Of a stretch of 64,000 nt of DNA, positions 10,478 to 24,727 are shown piece after piece. The notes beneath the pieces were generated by a model. It saw nothing but the letters and a program-made list of their open reading frames with translations, did not search any database and had not been told where the DNA came from. Source of the stretch: Patiria pectinifera (Eukaryota; Echinodermata; Asteroidea; Valvatida; Asterinidae); contig CM057149.1 in assembly GCA_029964075.1 (NCBI GenBank), positions 12,906,465-12,970,464 of the forward strand. The letters are read 5' to 3'. The position numbers were made by a program, and so were the translations under genes. Numbering within the stretch: the first letter of the stretch is position 1; each line of letters opens with the position of its first letter.

Positions 10478-11023
10478 CAAAATTTCAAAATCGTTCCAAA
10501 ATTTGCTACGCCGGCCAAATCACGATTTGCATGCCCTCAAATTCTTCGGTATTTGAGCATATTGTGAGCCATGTACTTGAGGGTTTGTAACAAATAATAT
10601 GGGTGGAAGCCTTGCACAGGACTGTAAGCTTCTAGTTCTATGCAATTTGGATGAAATTTGAGCCCTAAAAGCGCACTACTTTGCAATGGAGTGTAGGCCT
10701 CGTTTTACAAAATGGCTGCAGGCTTCAGGACTACTTTAAAGGGTGATCATCATCGGATGGAAATACGCTTTAATTGAATGTGAGTCTCGAATACCAGAGA
10801 GAGTTGTGAATATTTGTTTCTGAATTTCTGAAGAGGGGGCATTTATTATTGGGGTATATGGCAGCTTATTTACTGGTCTGCAACCTTAAAAGCGGACGTA
10901 ACTCTGGGACAGTTGGTGGCGCTCTTCATCACTGCCGACTGACGGACGTGACACGCTTTTTCCGACGGACCGATTTTGTCGCAGGCCCAAATTTGCTTCG
11001 CGCGTCCATGGGCGTTTTTTTTT

Positions 11024-14000
11024 CTTTTCAAAGGCACATTTGTTCCCAAATGGAATTGGAATGTGTTCAGGGTTACCTTAGGCATCTTTCTTAGAAGTTT
11101 TAAGGAATTTAATTTTTTGGGGGCCACAATTGAAAAAAAAATACAAGGGGTTAGCCTTACATTTTTAACCAAATTTGGCCAAAAATTGACTTTTCTCCAA
11201 ACAACGCAGAAAAACCTCTGGAGACGAGTTGAGCATAAATCAATATTCAAACACCCACATTTTGGCAGATTTTGGCAAAAATCATCCATTTTGAAGTAGG
11301 AAATACATGTAAATAAAAAGCCAAATTTCAACTGTTTTTACCCCAGATTTCGGCAAAAATTTCTTTTCAAAGGCACATTTTTTCCAAATCGAATTGGAAT
11401 GTGTTCGGGGGTACCTTAGGCATCTTTCTTGGAAGTTTTAAGGAATTTCATTTTTTGACACCCCCCCCCCCCCAAAATGCAAGGGGTTAGCCTTACATTT
11501 TTAACCAAATTTGGCAAAAATTGACTTTTCTCCAAGCGACGCAGAAATACCTCTGGAGACGAGTGGAACATGAATCAATATTGAAACACCCACATTTTGG
11601 CAGATTTTGGCAAAAATCATCCATTTTGAAGTAGGAAATACATGTAAATAAAAAGCCAAATTTCAACTGTTTTTACCCCAGATTTCGGCAAAAATTTCTT
11701 TTCAAAGGCACATTTTTTCCAAATCGAATTGGAATGTGTTCGGGGTACCTTAGGCATCTTTCTTGGAAGTTTTAAGGAATTTCATTTTTGGCCAAAATTG
11801 AAAAAAAAAATACAAGGGGTTTAATAGCCTTACATTTTTAACCAAATTTGGCCAAAAATTGACTTTTCTCCAAACAACGCAGAAATACCTCTGGAGACGA
11901 GTTGAGTATCAATCAATATTCAAACACCCCCATTTTGGCAGATTTTGGCAAAAATCATCCATTTTGGGGTAGGAAATACATGTAAATAAAAAGCCGAATT
12001 TCAACTGTTTTTACTCTAAATTTCGGCCAAATTTTCTTTTCAAAGGCAAATTTGTTCCCAAATCGAATTGGAATGTGTTCGGGGGTACCTTAGGCATCTT
12101 TCTTGGAAGTTTTAAGGAATTTCATTTTTTGACACCCCCCCCCCCCAAATGCAAGGGGTTAGCCTTACATTTTTAACCAAATTTGGCCAAAATTGACTTT
12201 TCTCCAAGCGACGCAGAAATACCTCTGGAGACGAGTTGAGTATCAATCAATATTCAAACACCCCCATTTTGGCAGATTTTGGCAAAAATTATCCATTTTG
12301 GGTTATGGAAATACATGTAAATAAAAAGCCCAATTTCAACTGTTTTTACCCTAAATTTCGGCCAAATTTTCTTTTCAAAGGCAAATTTGTTCCCAAATCG
12401 AATTGGAATGTGTTCGGGAATACCTTAGGCATCTTTCTTAGAAGTTTTAAGGAATTTCATTTTTTGACCCCCCCCAAAAAAAATGCAAGGGGTTAGCCTT
12501 ACATTTGTAACCAAATTTGGCCAAAATTGACTTTTCTCCAAGCGACGCAGAAATACCTCTGGAGACGAGTGGAACATGAATCAATATTGAAACACCCACA
12601 TTTTGGCAGATTTTGGCAAAAATCATCCATTTTGAAGTAGGAAATACATGTAAATAAAAAGCCAAATTTCAACTGTTTTTACCCCAGATTTCGGCAAAAA
12701 TTTCTTTTCAAAGGCACATTTTTTCCAAATCGAATTGGAATGTGTTCGGGGGTACCTTAGGCATCTTTCTTGGAAGTTTTAAGGAATTTCAATTTTGGCC
12801 AAAATTGAAAAAAAAAAAATACAAGGGGTTTAATTAGCCTTACATTTTTAACCAAATTTGGCCAAAAATTGACTTTTCTCCAAACAACGCAGAAATACCT
12901 CTGGAGACGAGTTGAGTATCAATCAATATTCAAACAACCCCATTTTGGCAGATTTTGGCAAAAATCATCCATTTTGGGGTAGGAAATACATGTAAATAAA
13001 AAGCCGAATTTCAACTGTGTTTACCCTAAATTTCGGCCAAATTTTCTTTTCAAAGGCAAATTTGTTCCCAAATCGAATTGGAATGTGTTTGGGGGTACCT
13101 TAGGCATCTTTCTTGGAAGTTTTAAGGAATTTCATTTTTTGACCACCCCCCCCCAAAAAATGCAAGGGGTTAGCCTCACATTTTTAACCAAATTTGGCCA
13201 AAATTGACTTTTCTCCAAGAGACGCAGAAAGACCTCTGGAGACGAGTGGAACATGAATCAATATTGAAACACCCACATTTTGGCAGATTTAGGCACATGT
13301 CATCCATTTTGAAGTAGGAAATACATGTAAATAAAAAGCCAAATTTCAACTGTTTTTACCCCAGATTTCGGTAAAAATTTCTTTTCAAAGGCACATTTGT
13401 TCCCAAATCGAATTGGAATGTGTTCGGGGGTACCTTCGGCATCTTTCTGAGAAGTTTTAAGGAATTTCATTTTTGGCCAAAATTGAAAAAAAAAATACAA
13501 GGGGTTTAATAGCCTTACATTTTTAACCAAATTTGGCCAAAAATTAACTTTTCTCCAAACAACGCAGAAATACCTCTGGAGACGAGTTGAGAATCAATCA
13601 ATATTCAAACACCCCCATTTTGGCAGATTTTGGCAAAAATCATCCATTTTGGGGTAGGAAATACATGTAAATAAAAAGCCGAATTTCAACTGTGTTTACC
13701 CTAAATTACGGCCAAATTTTCTTTTCAAAGGCAAATTTGTTCCCAAATCGAATTGGAATGTGTTTGGGGGTACCTTAGGCATCTTTCTTGGAAGTTTTAA
13801 GGAATTTCATTTTTTGACCACCCCCCCAAAAAAAATGCAAGGGGTTAGCCTCACATTTTTAACCAAATTTGGCCAAAATTGACTTTTCTCCAAACAACGC
13901 AGAAAGACCTCTGGAGACGAGTGGAACATGAATCAATATTGAAACACCCACATTTTGGCAGATTTAGGCACATGTCATCCATTTTGAAGTAGGAAATACA

Positions 14001-17000
14001 TGTAAATAAAAAGCCAAATTTCAACAGTTTTTAACCCAGATTTCGGTAAAAATTTCTTTTCAAAGGCACATTTGTTCCCAAATCGAATTGGAATGTGTTC
14101 GGGGGTACCTTCGGCATCTTTCTGAGAAGTTTTAAGGAATTTCATTTTTGGCCAAAATTGAAAAAAAAAATACAAGGGGTTTAATAGCCTTACATTTTTA
14201 ACCAAATTTGGCCAAAAATTGACTTTTCTCCAAACAACGCAGAAATACCTCTGGAGACGAGTTGAGTATCAATCAATATTCAAACACCCCCATTTTGGCA
14301 GATTTTGGCAAAAATCATCCATTTTGGGGTAGGAAATACATGTAAATAAAAAGCCGAATTTCAACTGTTTTTACCCTAAATTTCGGCCAAATTTTCTTTT
14401 CAAAGGCAAATTTGTTCCCAAATCGAATTGGAATGTGTTCGGGGTACCTTAGGCATCTTTCTTGGAAGTTTTAAGGAATTTCATTTTTTGACCCCCCCCA
14501 AAAAAAATGCAAGGGGTTAGCCTTACATTTGTAACCAAATTTGGCCAAAATTGACTTTTCTCCAAGCGACGCAGAAATACCTCTGGAGACGAGTGGAACA
14601 TGAATCAATATTGAAACACCCACATTTTGGCAGATTTTGGCAAAAATCATCTATTTTGAAGTAGGAAATACATGTAAATAAAAAGCCAAATTTCAACTGT
14701 TTTTACCCCAGATTTCGGCAAAAAATTCTTTTCAAAGGCACATTTTTTCCAAATCGAATTGGAATGTGTTCGGGGGTACCTTAGGCATCTTTCTTGGAAG
14801 TTTTAAGGAATTTCAATTTTGGCCAAAATTGAAAAAAAAAAATACAAGGGGTTTAATAGCCTTACATTTTTAACCAAATTTGGCCAAAAATTAACTTTTC
14901 TCCAAACAACGCAGAAATACCTCTGGAGACGAGTTGAGAATCAATCAATATTCAAACACCCCCATTTTGGCAGATTTTGGCAAAAATCATCCATTTTGGG
15001 GTAGGAAATACATGTAAATAAAAAGCCGAATTTCAACTGTGTTTACCCTAAATTACGGCCAAATTTTCTTTTCAAAGGCAAATTTGTTCCCAAATCGAAT
15101 TGGAATGTGTTTGGGGGTACCTTAGGCATCTTTCTTGGAAGTTTTAAGGAATTTCATTTTTTGACCACCCCCCCAAAAAAAATGCAAGGGGTTAGCCTCA
15201 CATTTTTAACCAAATTTGGCCAAAATTGACTTTTCTCCAAACAACGCAGAAAGACCTCTGGAGACGAGTGGAACATGAATCAATATTGAAACACCCACAT
15301 TTTGGCAGATTTAGGCACATGTCATCCATTTTGAAGTAGGAAATACATGTAAATAAAAAGCCAAATTTCAACAGTTTTTAACCCAGATTTCGGTAAAAAT
15401 TTCTTTTCAAAGGCACATTTGTTCCCAAATCGAATTGGAATGTGTTCGGGGGTACCTTCGGCATCTTTCTGAGAAGTTTTAAGGAATTTCATTTTTGGCC
15501 AAAATTGAAAAAAAAAATACAAGGGGTTTAATAGCCTTACATTTTTAACCAAATTTGGCCAAAAATTGACTTTTCTCCAAACAACGCAGAAATACCTCTG
15601 GAGACGAGTTGAGTATCAATCAATATTCAAACACCCCCATTTTGGCAGATTTTGGCAAAAATCATCCATTTTGGGGTAGGAAATACATGTAAATAAAAAG
15701 CCGAATTTCAACTGTTTTTACCCTAAATTTCGGCCAAATTTTCTTTTCAAAGGCAAATTTGTTCCCAAATCGAATTGGAATGTGTTCGGGGTACCTTAGG
15801 CATCTTTCTTGGAAGTTTTAAGGAATTTCATTTTTTGACCCCCCCCCAAAAAAAATGCAAGGGGTTAGCCTTACATTTGTAACCAAATTTGGCCAAAATT
15901 GACTTTTCTCCAAGCGACGCAGAAATACCTCTGGAGACGAGTGGAACATGAATCAATATTGAAACACCCACATTTTGGCAGATTTTGGCAAAAATCATCT
16001 ATTTTGAAGTAGGAAATACATGTAAATAAAAAGCCAAATTTCAACTGTTTTTACCCCAGATTTCGGCAAAAAATTCTTTTCAAAGGCACATTTTTTCCAA
16101 ATCGAATTGGAATGTGTTCGGGGGTACCTTAGGCATCTTTCTTGGAAGTTTTAAGGAATTTCAATTTTGGCCAAAATTGAAAAAAAAAAATACAAGGGGT
16201 TTAATAGCCTTACATTTTTAACCAAATTTGGCCAAAAATTGACTTTTCTCCAAACAACGCAGAAATACCTCTGGAGACGAGTTGAGTATCAATCAATATT
16301 CAAACACCCCCATTTTGGCAGATTTTGGCAAAAATCATCCATTTTGGGGTAGGAAATACATGTAAATAAAAAGCCAAATTTCAACTGTGTTTACCCTAAA
16401 TTTCGGCCAAATTTTCTTTTCAAAGGCAAATTTGTTCCCAAATCAAATTGGAATGTGTTTGGGGTACCTTAGGCATCTTTCTTGGAAGTTTTAAGGAATT
16501 TCATTTTTTGACCACCCCCCCCCAAAAAAAATGCAAGGGGTTAGCCTCACATTTTTAACCAAATTTGGCCAAAATTGACTTTTCTCCAAAAGACGCAGCA
16601 AGACCTCTGGAGACGAGTGGAACATGAATCAATATTGAAACACCCACATTTTGGCAGATTTAGGCACATATCATCCATTTTGCAGTAGGAAATACATGTA
16701 AATAAAAAGCCAAATTTCAACTGTTTTTACCCCAGATTTCGGCAAAAATTTCTTTTCAAAGGCACATTTTTTCCAAATCGAATTGGAATGTGTTCGGGGG
16801 TACCTTAGGCATCTTTCTTGGAAGTTTTAAGGAATTTCAATTTTGGCCAAAATTGAAAAAAAAAAATACAAGGGGTTTAATAGCCTTACATTTTAAACCA
16901 AATTTGGCCAAAAATTGACTTTTCTCCAAACAACGCAGAAATACCTCTGGAGACGAGTTGAGTATCAATCAATATTCAAACACCCCCATTTTGGCAGATT

Positions 17001-18090
17001 TTGGCAAAAATCATCCATTTTGGGGTAGGAAATACATGTAAATAAAAAGCCGAATTTCAACTGTGTTTACCCTAAATTTCGGCCAAATTTTCTTTTCAAA
17101 GGCAAATTTGTTCCCAAATCGAATTGGAATGTGTTCGGGGGTACCTTAGGCATCTTTCTTGGAAGTTTTAAGGAATTTCATTTTTTGACCACCCCCCCCC
17201 TCCCAAAAATGCAAGGGGTTAGCCTCACATTTTTAAACAAATTTGGCCAAAATTGACTTTTCTCCAAGAGACGCAGAAAGACCTCTGGAGACGAGTGGAA
17301 CATGAATCAATATTGAAACACCCACATTTTGGCAGATTTAGGCACATATCATCCATTTTGAAGTAGGAAATACATGTAAATAAAAAGCCAAATTTCAACT
17401 GTTTTTACCCCAGATTTCGGCAAAAATTTCTTTTCAAAGGCACATTTGTTCCCAAATCGAATTGGAATGTGTTCGGGGGTTCCTTAGGCATCTTTCTGAG
17501 AAGTTTTAAGGAATTTCAATTTTGGCCAAAATTGAAAAAAAAAATACAAGGGGTTTAATAGCCTTACATTTTTAACCAAATTTGGCCAAAAATTGACTTT
17601 TCTCCAAACAACGCAGAAATACCTCTGGAGACGAGTTGAGTATCAATCAATATTCAAACACCCGCATTTTGGCAGATTTTGGCAAAAATCATCCATTTTG
17701 GGGTAAGAAGTACATGTAAATAAAAAGCCAAATTTCAACTGTTTTTACCCTAAATTTCGGCCAAATTTTCTTTTCAAAGGCACATTTGTTCCCAAATCGA
17801 ATTGGAATGTGTTCGGGGGTACCTTAGGTATCTTTCTTGGAAGTTTTAAGGAATTTCATTTTTTGACCCCCCCCCAAAAAAAATACAAGGGGTTAGCCTT
17901 ACAACGGCCAACTACCCTAAATTTCGGCCAAATTTTCTTTTCAAAGGCACACTTGTTCCCAAATCGAATTGGAATGTGTTCAGGGGTACCTTAGGCATCT
18001 TTCTTGGAAGTTTTAAGGAATTTCATTTTTTGGCCAAAATTAAAAAATTACAAGTGGTTAGCCTAACATTTGTAACCAATTTTGACTTAA
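11024..18090. repeat. Satellite array, segment 3 (longest uninterrupted run)
   Basis: About twenty monomers of about 338 bp alternate A and B, running from the end of spacer 1 to the start of spacer 2. The first monomer is a variant with GGGGGCCACAATTG in place of the A-tract junction, a signature found after every spacer. The last monomers carry the GGGGTAAGAAGTACATG and CAACGGCCAACTACCC variants, found before most spacers. The order of variants is therefore conserved, marking a macro-repeat. Confidence 0.95.
13520..16214. repeat. Tandem 1,346-bp tetramer within the satellite
   Basis: Diagnostic variants (AAAAATTAACTTTTC, GTTGAGAATC, CTAAATTACGG, CAACAGTTTTTAACCC) at 13,543 onward recur 1,346 bp later. 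The two tetramers are nearly identical, while each of their four monomers differs clearly. This is higher-order repeat structure from a recent local duplication. One more copy of the variant series starts near 22,205. Confidence 0.85.
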
Positions 18091-19690
18091 TTTTGATTAT
18101 AGTCAATTATTAAATATTCATAGATTGACATAGATCGGTGTTTTGTTTTTAATACTACCGGAGACCTGCCGAGCAGATGTAAATATCAAACAAAACCAAA
18201 GCTTAAAAAGTAGAGGATTAAAAAAATCAAAAAGTTATGTGCTAGTCAAGCTTTCAGGGATCGGTCTGAGCCATAACAATGCCCCAGCCGATCCTTTAGT
18301 TCTCTTCCGGGGTCTCGGCGTCCCCGACCAATACACACTTCCTTCCCTGTCCATCCATGTAACCCGAAGGCCAGGCGCCATGTAAAAGCAAAGAGCTAAG
18401 GGAGGAACAGGGCGGCACCCTAAGCCCTGATCCTCCGAGTGGACCACATGCCCTGAACCCGTACGAAGACGCCAACCTGGAATTCGCGGACAGTACCAGC
18501 AGCAGTGCTTACCGATTAAGCTAAGGTACCGTTGGTGTTTTAAGACGGGAAATTAAACATCTTATAATGACTGAATGCGTGCGTTGAAAAGCAAAAGCAC
18601 ATCGACGGGATTCGAACCCGGGACCCCGCGATTTGTCGACGACGAATCTAACCACTTAGCCATTCGGCTTTCTCAGAATTCTGCTCAAAAACGATTCGTA
18701 TGAATAGGCAGAGAAACATTGAACATTGCTTTGTTCATCTGTTTTAGCTAGCTCCATGGACGAAACAGAAGTCAAAATTAGACGGATGTCTTTAAAAAAA
18801 TAAACAAATTTGTTTTAGGGATTTGGTTTTTTTTGGAAATTCATCATGTGCGTTCTGGGGCGGACCAGGAATATTTTTATCCGATTGCTGCCGACAGGCG
18901 GACAGGCATTTTTCGTGTGTGTTAGACCGGGGTGGGGGGGGTGGGGGGGGGGTTTCGACCCCGTCTTGATCCGCGCCTGACTTCTACTCTTTGTATTTGG
19001 TCAGATACGGATTCTGAACTCCGTCACTGCTATTTCAACATTTAATATACGGACGCCTTTAAAAAATGAACTACTTTGTTTTACGAATGTTTGTTAAGTA
19101 TAGCGCCGGCAAATTTTTCGGAATTTCATTTCCGAAAAATTTCAAAATTTCAAAATCGTTCCAAAATTTGCTACGCCGGCCAAATCACGATTTGCATGCC
19201 CTCAAATTCTTCGGTATTTGAGCATATTGTGAGCCATGTACTTGAGGGTTTGTAACAAATAATATGGGTGGAAGCCTTGCACAGGACTGTAAGCTTCTAG
19301 TTCTATGCAATTTGGATGAAATTTGAGCCCTAAAAGCGCACTACTTTGCAATGGAGTGTAGGCCTCGTTTTACAAAATGGCTGCAGGCTTCAGGACTACT
19401 TTAAAGGGTGATCATCATCGGATGGAAATACGCTTTAATTGAATGTGAGTCTCGAATACCAGAGAGAGTTGTGAATATTTGTTTCTAAATTTCTGAAGAG
19501 GGGGCATTTATTATTGGGGTATATGGCAGCTTATTTACTGGTCTGCAACCTTAAAAGCGGACGTAACTCTGGGACAGTTGGTGGCGCTCTTCATCACTGC
19601 CGACTGACGGACGTGACACGCTTTTGCCGACGGACCAATTTAGTCGCAGGCCCAAATTTGCTTCGCGCGTCCATGGGCGTTTTTTTTTCT
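18091..19690. repeat. 1.58-kb spacer repeat, copy 2
   Basis: Nearly identical to copy 1 at an offset of 8,650-8,666 bp. It differs by a G-run expansion at about 18,930-18,952, where copy 1 has a short GGGGGTTGG. Confidence 0.95.
18598..18670 (-). pseudogene. tRNA-like Pol III unit in spacer copy 2
   Basis: Identical in A box, B box and TTTT terminator to the unit at 9,948-10,020. Confidence 0.65.
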
Positions 19691-22600
19691 TTTCAAAGGC
19701 ACATTTGTTCCCAAATGGATTTGGAATGTGTTCAGGGTTACCTTAGGCATCTTTCTTAGAAGTTTTAAGGAATTTAATTTTTTGGGGGCCACAATTGAAA
19801 AAAAAATACAAGGGGTTAGCCTTACATTTTTAACCAAATTTGGCCAAAAATTGACTTTTCTCCAAACAACGCAGAAAAACCTCTGGAGACGAGTTGAGCA
19901 TAAATCAATATTCAAACACCCACATTTTGGCAGATTTTGGCAAAAATCATCCATTTTGAAGTAGGAAATACATGTAAATAAAAAGCCAAATTTCAACTGT
20001 TTTTACCCCAGATTTCGGCAAAAATTTCTTTTCAAAGGCACATTTTTTTCCAAATCGAATTGGAATGTGTTCGGGGGTACCTTAGGCATCTTTCTTGGAA
20101 GTTTTAAGGAATTTCATTTTTTGACCCCCCCCCCCCCCCAAAATGCAAGGGGTTAGCCTTACATTTTTAACCAAATTTGGCAAAAATTGACTTTTCTCCA
20201 AGCGACGCAGAAATACCTCTGGAGACGAGTGGAACATGAATCAATATTGAAACACCCACATTTTGGCAGATTTTGGCAAAAATCATCCATTTTGAAGTAG
20301 GAAATACATGTAAATAAAAAGCCAAATTTCAACTGTTTTTACCCCAGATTTCGGCAAAAATTTCTTTTCAAAGGCACATTTTTTCCAAATCGAATTGGAA
20401 TGTGTTCGGGGTACCTTAGGCATCTTTCTTGGAAGTTTTAAGGAATTTCATTTTTGGCCAAAATTGAAAAAAAAAATACAAGGGGTTTAATAGCCTTACA
20501 TTTTTAACCAAATTTGGCCAAAAATTGACTTTTCTCCAAACAACGCAGAAATACCTCTGGAGACGAGTTGAGTATCAATCAATATTCAAACACCCCCATT
20601 TTGGCAGATTTTGGCAAAAATCATCCATTTTGGGGTAGGAAATACATGTAAATAAAAAGCCGAATTTCAACTGTTTTTACCCTAAATTTCGGCCAAATTT
20701 TCTTTTCAAAGGCAAATTTGTTCCCAAATCGAATTGGAATGTGTTCGGGGGTACCTTAGGCATCTTTCTTGGAAGTTTTAAGGAATTTCATTTTTTGACA
20801 CCCCCCCCCCCCAAATGCAAGGGGTTAGCCTTACATTTTTAACCAAATTTGGCCAAAATTGACTTTTCTCCAAGCGACGCAGAAATACCTCTGGAGACGA
20901 GTTGAGTATCAATCAATATTCAAACACCCCCATTTTGGCAGATTTTGGCAAAAATTATCCATTTTGGGTTATGGAAATACATGTAAATAAAAAGCCCAAT
21001 TTCAACTGTTTTTACCCTAAATTTCGGCCAAATTTTCTTTTCAAAGGCAAATTTGTTCCCAAATCGAATTGGAATGTGTTCGGGAATACCTTAGGCATCT
21101 TTCTTAGAAGTTTTAAGGAATTTCATTTTTTGACCCCCCCCAAAAAAAATGCAAGGGGTTAGCCTTACATTTGTAACCAAATTTGGCCAAAATTGACTTT
21201 TCTCCAAGCGACGCAGAAATACCTCTGGAGACGAGTGGAACATGAATCAATATTGAAACACCCACATTTTGGCAGATTTTGGCAAAAATCATCCATTTTG
21301 AAGTAGGAAATACATGTAAATAAAAAGCCAAATTTCAACTGTTTTTACCCCAGATTTCGGCAAAAATTTCTTTTCAAAGGCACATTTTTTCCAAATCGAA
21401 TTGGAATGTGTTCGGGGGTACCTTAGGCATCTTTCTTGGAAGTTTTAAGGAATTTCAATTTTGGCCAAAATTGAAAAAAAAAAATACAAGGGGTTTAATA
21501 GCCTTACATTTTTAACCAAATTTGGCCAAAAATTGACTTTTCTCCAAACAACGCAGAAATACCTCTGGAGACGAGTTGAGTATCAATCAATATTCAAACA
21601 ACCCCATTTTGGCAGATTTTGGCAAAAATCATCCATTTTGGGGTAGGAAATACATGTAAATAAAAAGCCGAATTTCAACTGTGTTTACCCTAAATTTCGG
21701 CCAAATTTTCTTTTCAAAGGCAAATTTGTTCCCAAATCGAATTGGAATGTGTTTGGGGGTACCTTAGGCATCTTTCTTGGAAGTTTTAAGGAATTACATT
21801 TTTTGACCACCACACACCAAAAAATGCAAGGGGTTAGCCACACATTTTTAACCAAATTTGGCCAAAATTGACTTTTCTCCAAGAGACGCAGAAAGACCTC
21901 TGGAGACGAGTGGAACATGAATCAATATTGAAACACCCACATTTTGGCAGATTTAGGCACATATCATCCATTTTGAAGTAGGAAATACATGTAAATAAAA
22001 AGCCAAATTTCAACTGTTTTTACCCCAGATTTCGGCAAAAATTTCTTTTCAAAGGCACATTTGTTCCCAAATCGAATTGGAATGTGATCAGGGTACCTTC
22101 GGCATCTTTCTGAGAAGTTTCAAGGAATTTCATTTTTTGGCCAAAATTGAAAAAAATACAAGGGGTTTAATAGCCTTACATTTTTAACCAAATTTGGCCA
22201 AAAATTAACTTTTCTCCAAACAACGCAGAAATACCTCTGGAGACGAGTTGAGAATCAATCAATATTCAAACACCCCCATTTTGGCAGATTTTGGCAAAAA
22301 TCATCCATTTTGGGGTAGGAAATACATGTAAATAAAAAGCCGAATTTCAACTGTGTTTACCCTAAATTACGGCCAAATTTTCTTTTCAAAGGCAAATTTG
22401 TTCCCAAATCGAATTGGAATGTGTTTGGGGGTACCTTAGGCATCTTTCTTGGAAGTTTTAAGGAATTTCATTTTTTGACCACCCCCCCAAAAAAAATGCA
22501 AGGGGTTAGCCTCACATTTTTAACCAAATTTGGCCAAAATTGACTTTTCTCCAAACAACGCAGAAAGACCTCTGGAGACGAGTGGAACATGAATCAATAT

Positions 22601-24727
22601 TGAAACACCCACATTTTGGCAGATTTAGGCACATGTCATCCATTTTGAAGTAGGAAATACATGTAAATAAAAAGCCAAATTTCAACAGTTTTTAACCCAG
22701 ATTTCGGTAAAAATTTCTTTTCAAAGGCACATTTGTTCCCAAATCGAATTGGAATGTGTTCGGGGGTACCTTCGGCATCTTTCTGAGAAGTTTTAAGGAA
22801 TTTCATTTTTGGCCAAAATTGAAAAAAAAAATACAAGGGGTTTAATAGCCTTACATTTTTAACCAAATTTGGCCAAAAATTGACTTTTCTCCAAACAACG
22901 CAGAAATACCTCTGGAGACGAGTTGAGTATCAATCAATATTCAAACACCCGCATTTTGGCAGATTTTGGCAAAAATCATCCATTTTGGGGTAGGAAATAC
23001 ATGTAAATAAAAAGCCGAATTTCAACTGTTTTTACCCTAAATTTCGGCCAAATTTTCTTTTCAAAGGCAAATTTGTTCCCAAATCGAATTGGAATGTGTT
23101 CGGGGGTACCTTAGGCATCTTTCTTGGAAGTTTTAAGGAATTTCATTTTTTGAACCCCCCCCCCCAAAAAATGCAAGGGGTTAGCCTTACATTTGTAACC
23201 AAATTTGGCCAAAATTGATTTTCTCCAAGCGACGCAGAAATACCTCTGGAGACGAGTGGAACATGAATCAATATTGAAACACCCACATTTTGGCAGATTT
23301 TGGCAAAAATCATCTATTTTGAAGTAGGAAATACATGTAAATAAAAAGCCAAATTTCAACTGTTTTTACCCCAGATTTCGGCAAAAAATTCTTTTCAAAG
23401 GCACATTTTTTCCAAATCGAATTGGAATGTGTTCGGGGGTACCTTAGGCATCTTTCTTGGAAGTTTTAAGGAATTTCAATTTTGGCCAAAATTGAAAAAA
23501 AAATACAAGGGGTTTAATAGCCTTACATTTTTAACCAAATTTGGCCAAAAATTGACTTTTCTCCAAACAACGCAGAAATACCTCTGGAGACGAGTTGAGT
23601 ATCAATCAATATTCAAACACCCCCATTTTGGCAGATTTTGGCAAAAATCATCCATTTTGGGGTAGGAAATACATGTAAATAAAAAGCCAAATTTCAACTG
23701 TGTTTACCCTAAATTTCGGCCAAATTTTCTTTTCAAAGGCAAATTTGTTCCCAAATCAAATTGGAATGTGTTTGGGGTACCTTAGGCATCTTTCTTGGAA
23801 GTTTTAAGGAATTTCATTTTTTGACCACCCCCCCCCAAAAAAAATGCAAGGGGTTAGCCTCACATTTTTAACCAAATTTGGCCAAAATTGACTTTTCTCC
23901 AAAAGACGCAGCAAGACCTCTGGAGACGAGTGGAACATGAATCAATATTGAAACACCCACATTTTGGCAGATTTAGGCACATATCATCCATTTTGCAGTA
24001 GGAAATACATGTAAATAAAAAGCCAAATTTCAACTGTTTTTACCCCAGATTTCGGTAAAAATTTCTTTTCAAAGGCACATTTGTTCCCAAATCGAATTGG
24101 AATGTGTTCGGGGGTACCTTAGGCATCTTTCTGAGAAGTTTTAAGGAATTTCATTTTTGGCCAAAATTGAAAAAAAAAATACAAGGGGTATAAGCCTTAC
24201 ATTTTTAACCAAATTTGGCCAAAAATTGACTTTTCTCCAAACAACGCAGAAATACCTCTGGAGACGAGTTGAGTATAAATCAATATTCAAACACCCGCAT
24301 TTTGGCAGATTTTGGCAAAAATCATCCATTTTGGGGTAAGAAGTACATGTAAATAAAAAGCCAAATTTCAACTGTTTTTACACTAAATTTCGGCCAAATT
24401 TTCTTTTCAAAGGCACATTTGTTCCCAAATCGAATTGGAATGTGTTCGGGGGTACCTTAGGTATCTTTCTTGGAAGTTTTAAGGAATTTCATTTTTTGAC
24501 CCCCCCCCCCACAAAAAAAATACAAGGGGTAAGCCTTACAACGGCCAACCACCCTAAATTTCGGCCAAATTTTCTTTTCAAAGGCACATTTGTTCCCAAA
24601 TCGAATTGGAATGTGTTCAGGGGTACCTTAGGAACCTTTCTTGGAAGTTTTAAGGAATTTCATTTTTTGGCCAAAATTAAAAAATTACAAGGGGTTAGCC
24701 TAACATTTGTAACCAATTTTGACTTAA
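19691..24727. repeat. Satellite array, segment 4
   Basis: About fourteen monomers. The first part repeats the variant order of segment 3 (offset about 8,666), then departs from it and is shorter overall, so the macro-unit here is 6,637 bp. A monomer near 21,800 has CCACCACACACC in place of the C-tract. Confidence 0.95.

Larger units (their letters stand above)
9441..11023. repeat. 1.58-kb spacer repeat, copy 1
   Basis: This non-satellite block separates two array segments and recurs nearly identically at 18,091, 24,728, 40,652 and 43,063. It contains GGAATTCGCGG and TAGCTTAATCGG words that look like a second, degenerate tRNA-like relic (minus strand, 9,829-9,873), a good tRNA-like unit (9,948-10,020) and a perfect AT-rich hairpin (10,446-10,477, 13-bp stem, 6-nt loop). 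Open frames of 70 and 80 codons at 9,585-9,797 (minus) and 9,493-9,735 (plus) overlap each other, resemble no known protein and are probably chance. Confidence 0.9.

Noticed and set aside
11024..18090. CRISPR-like regular repeat array
   Set aside because: Monomers are about 338 bp, contiguous without unique spacers, and in a eukaryotic context.
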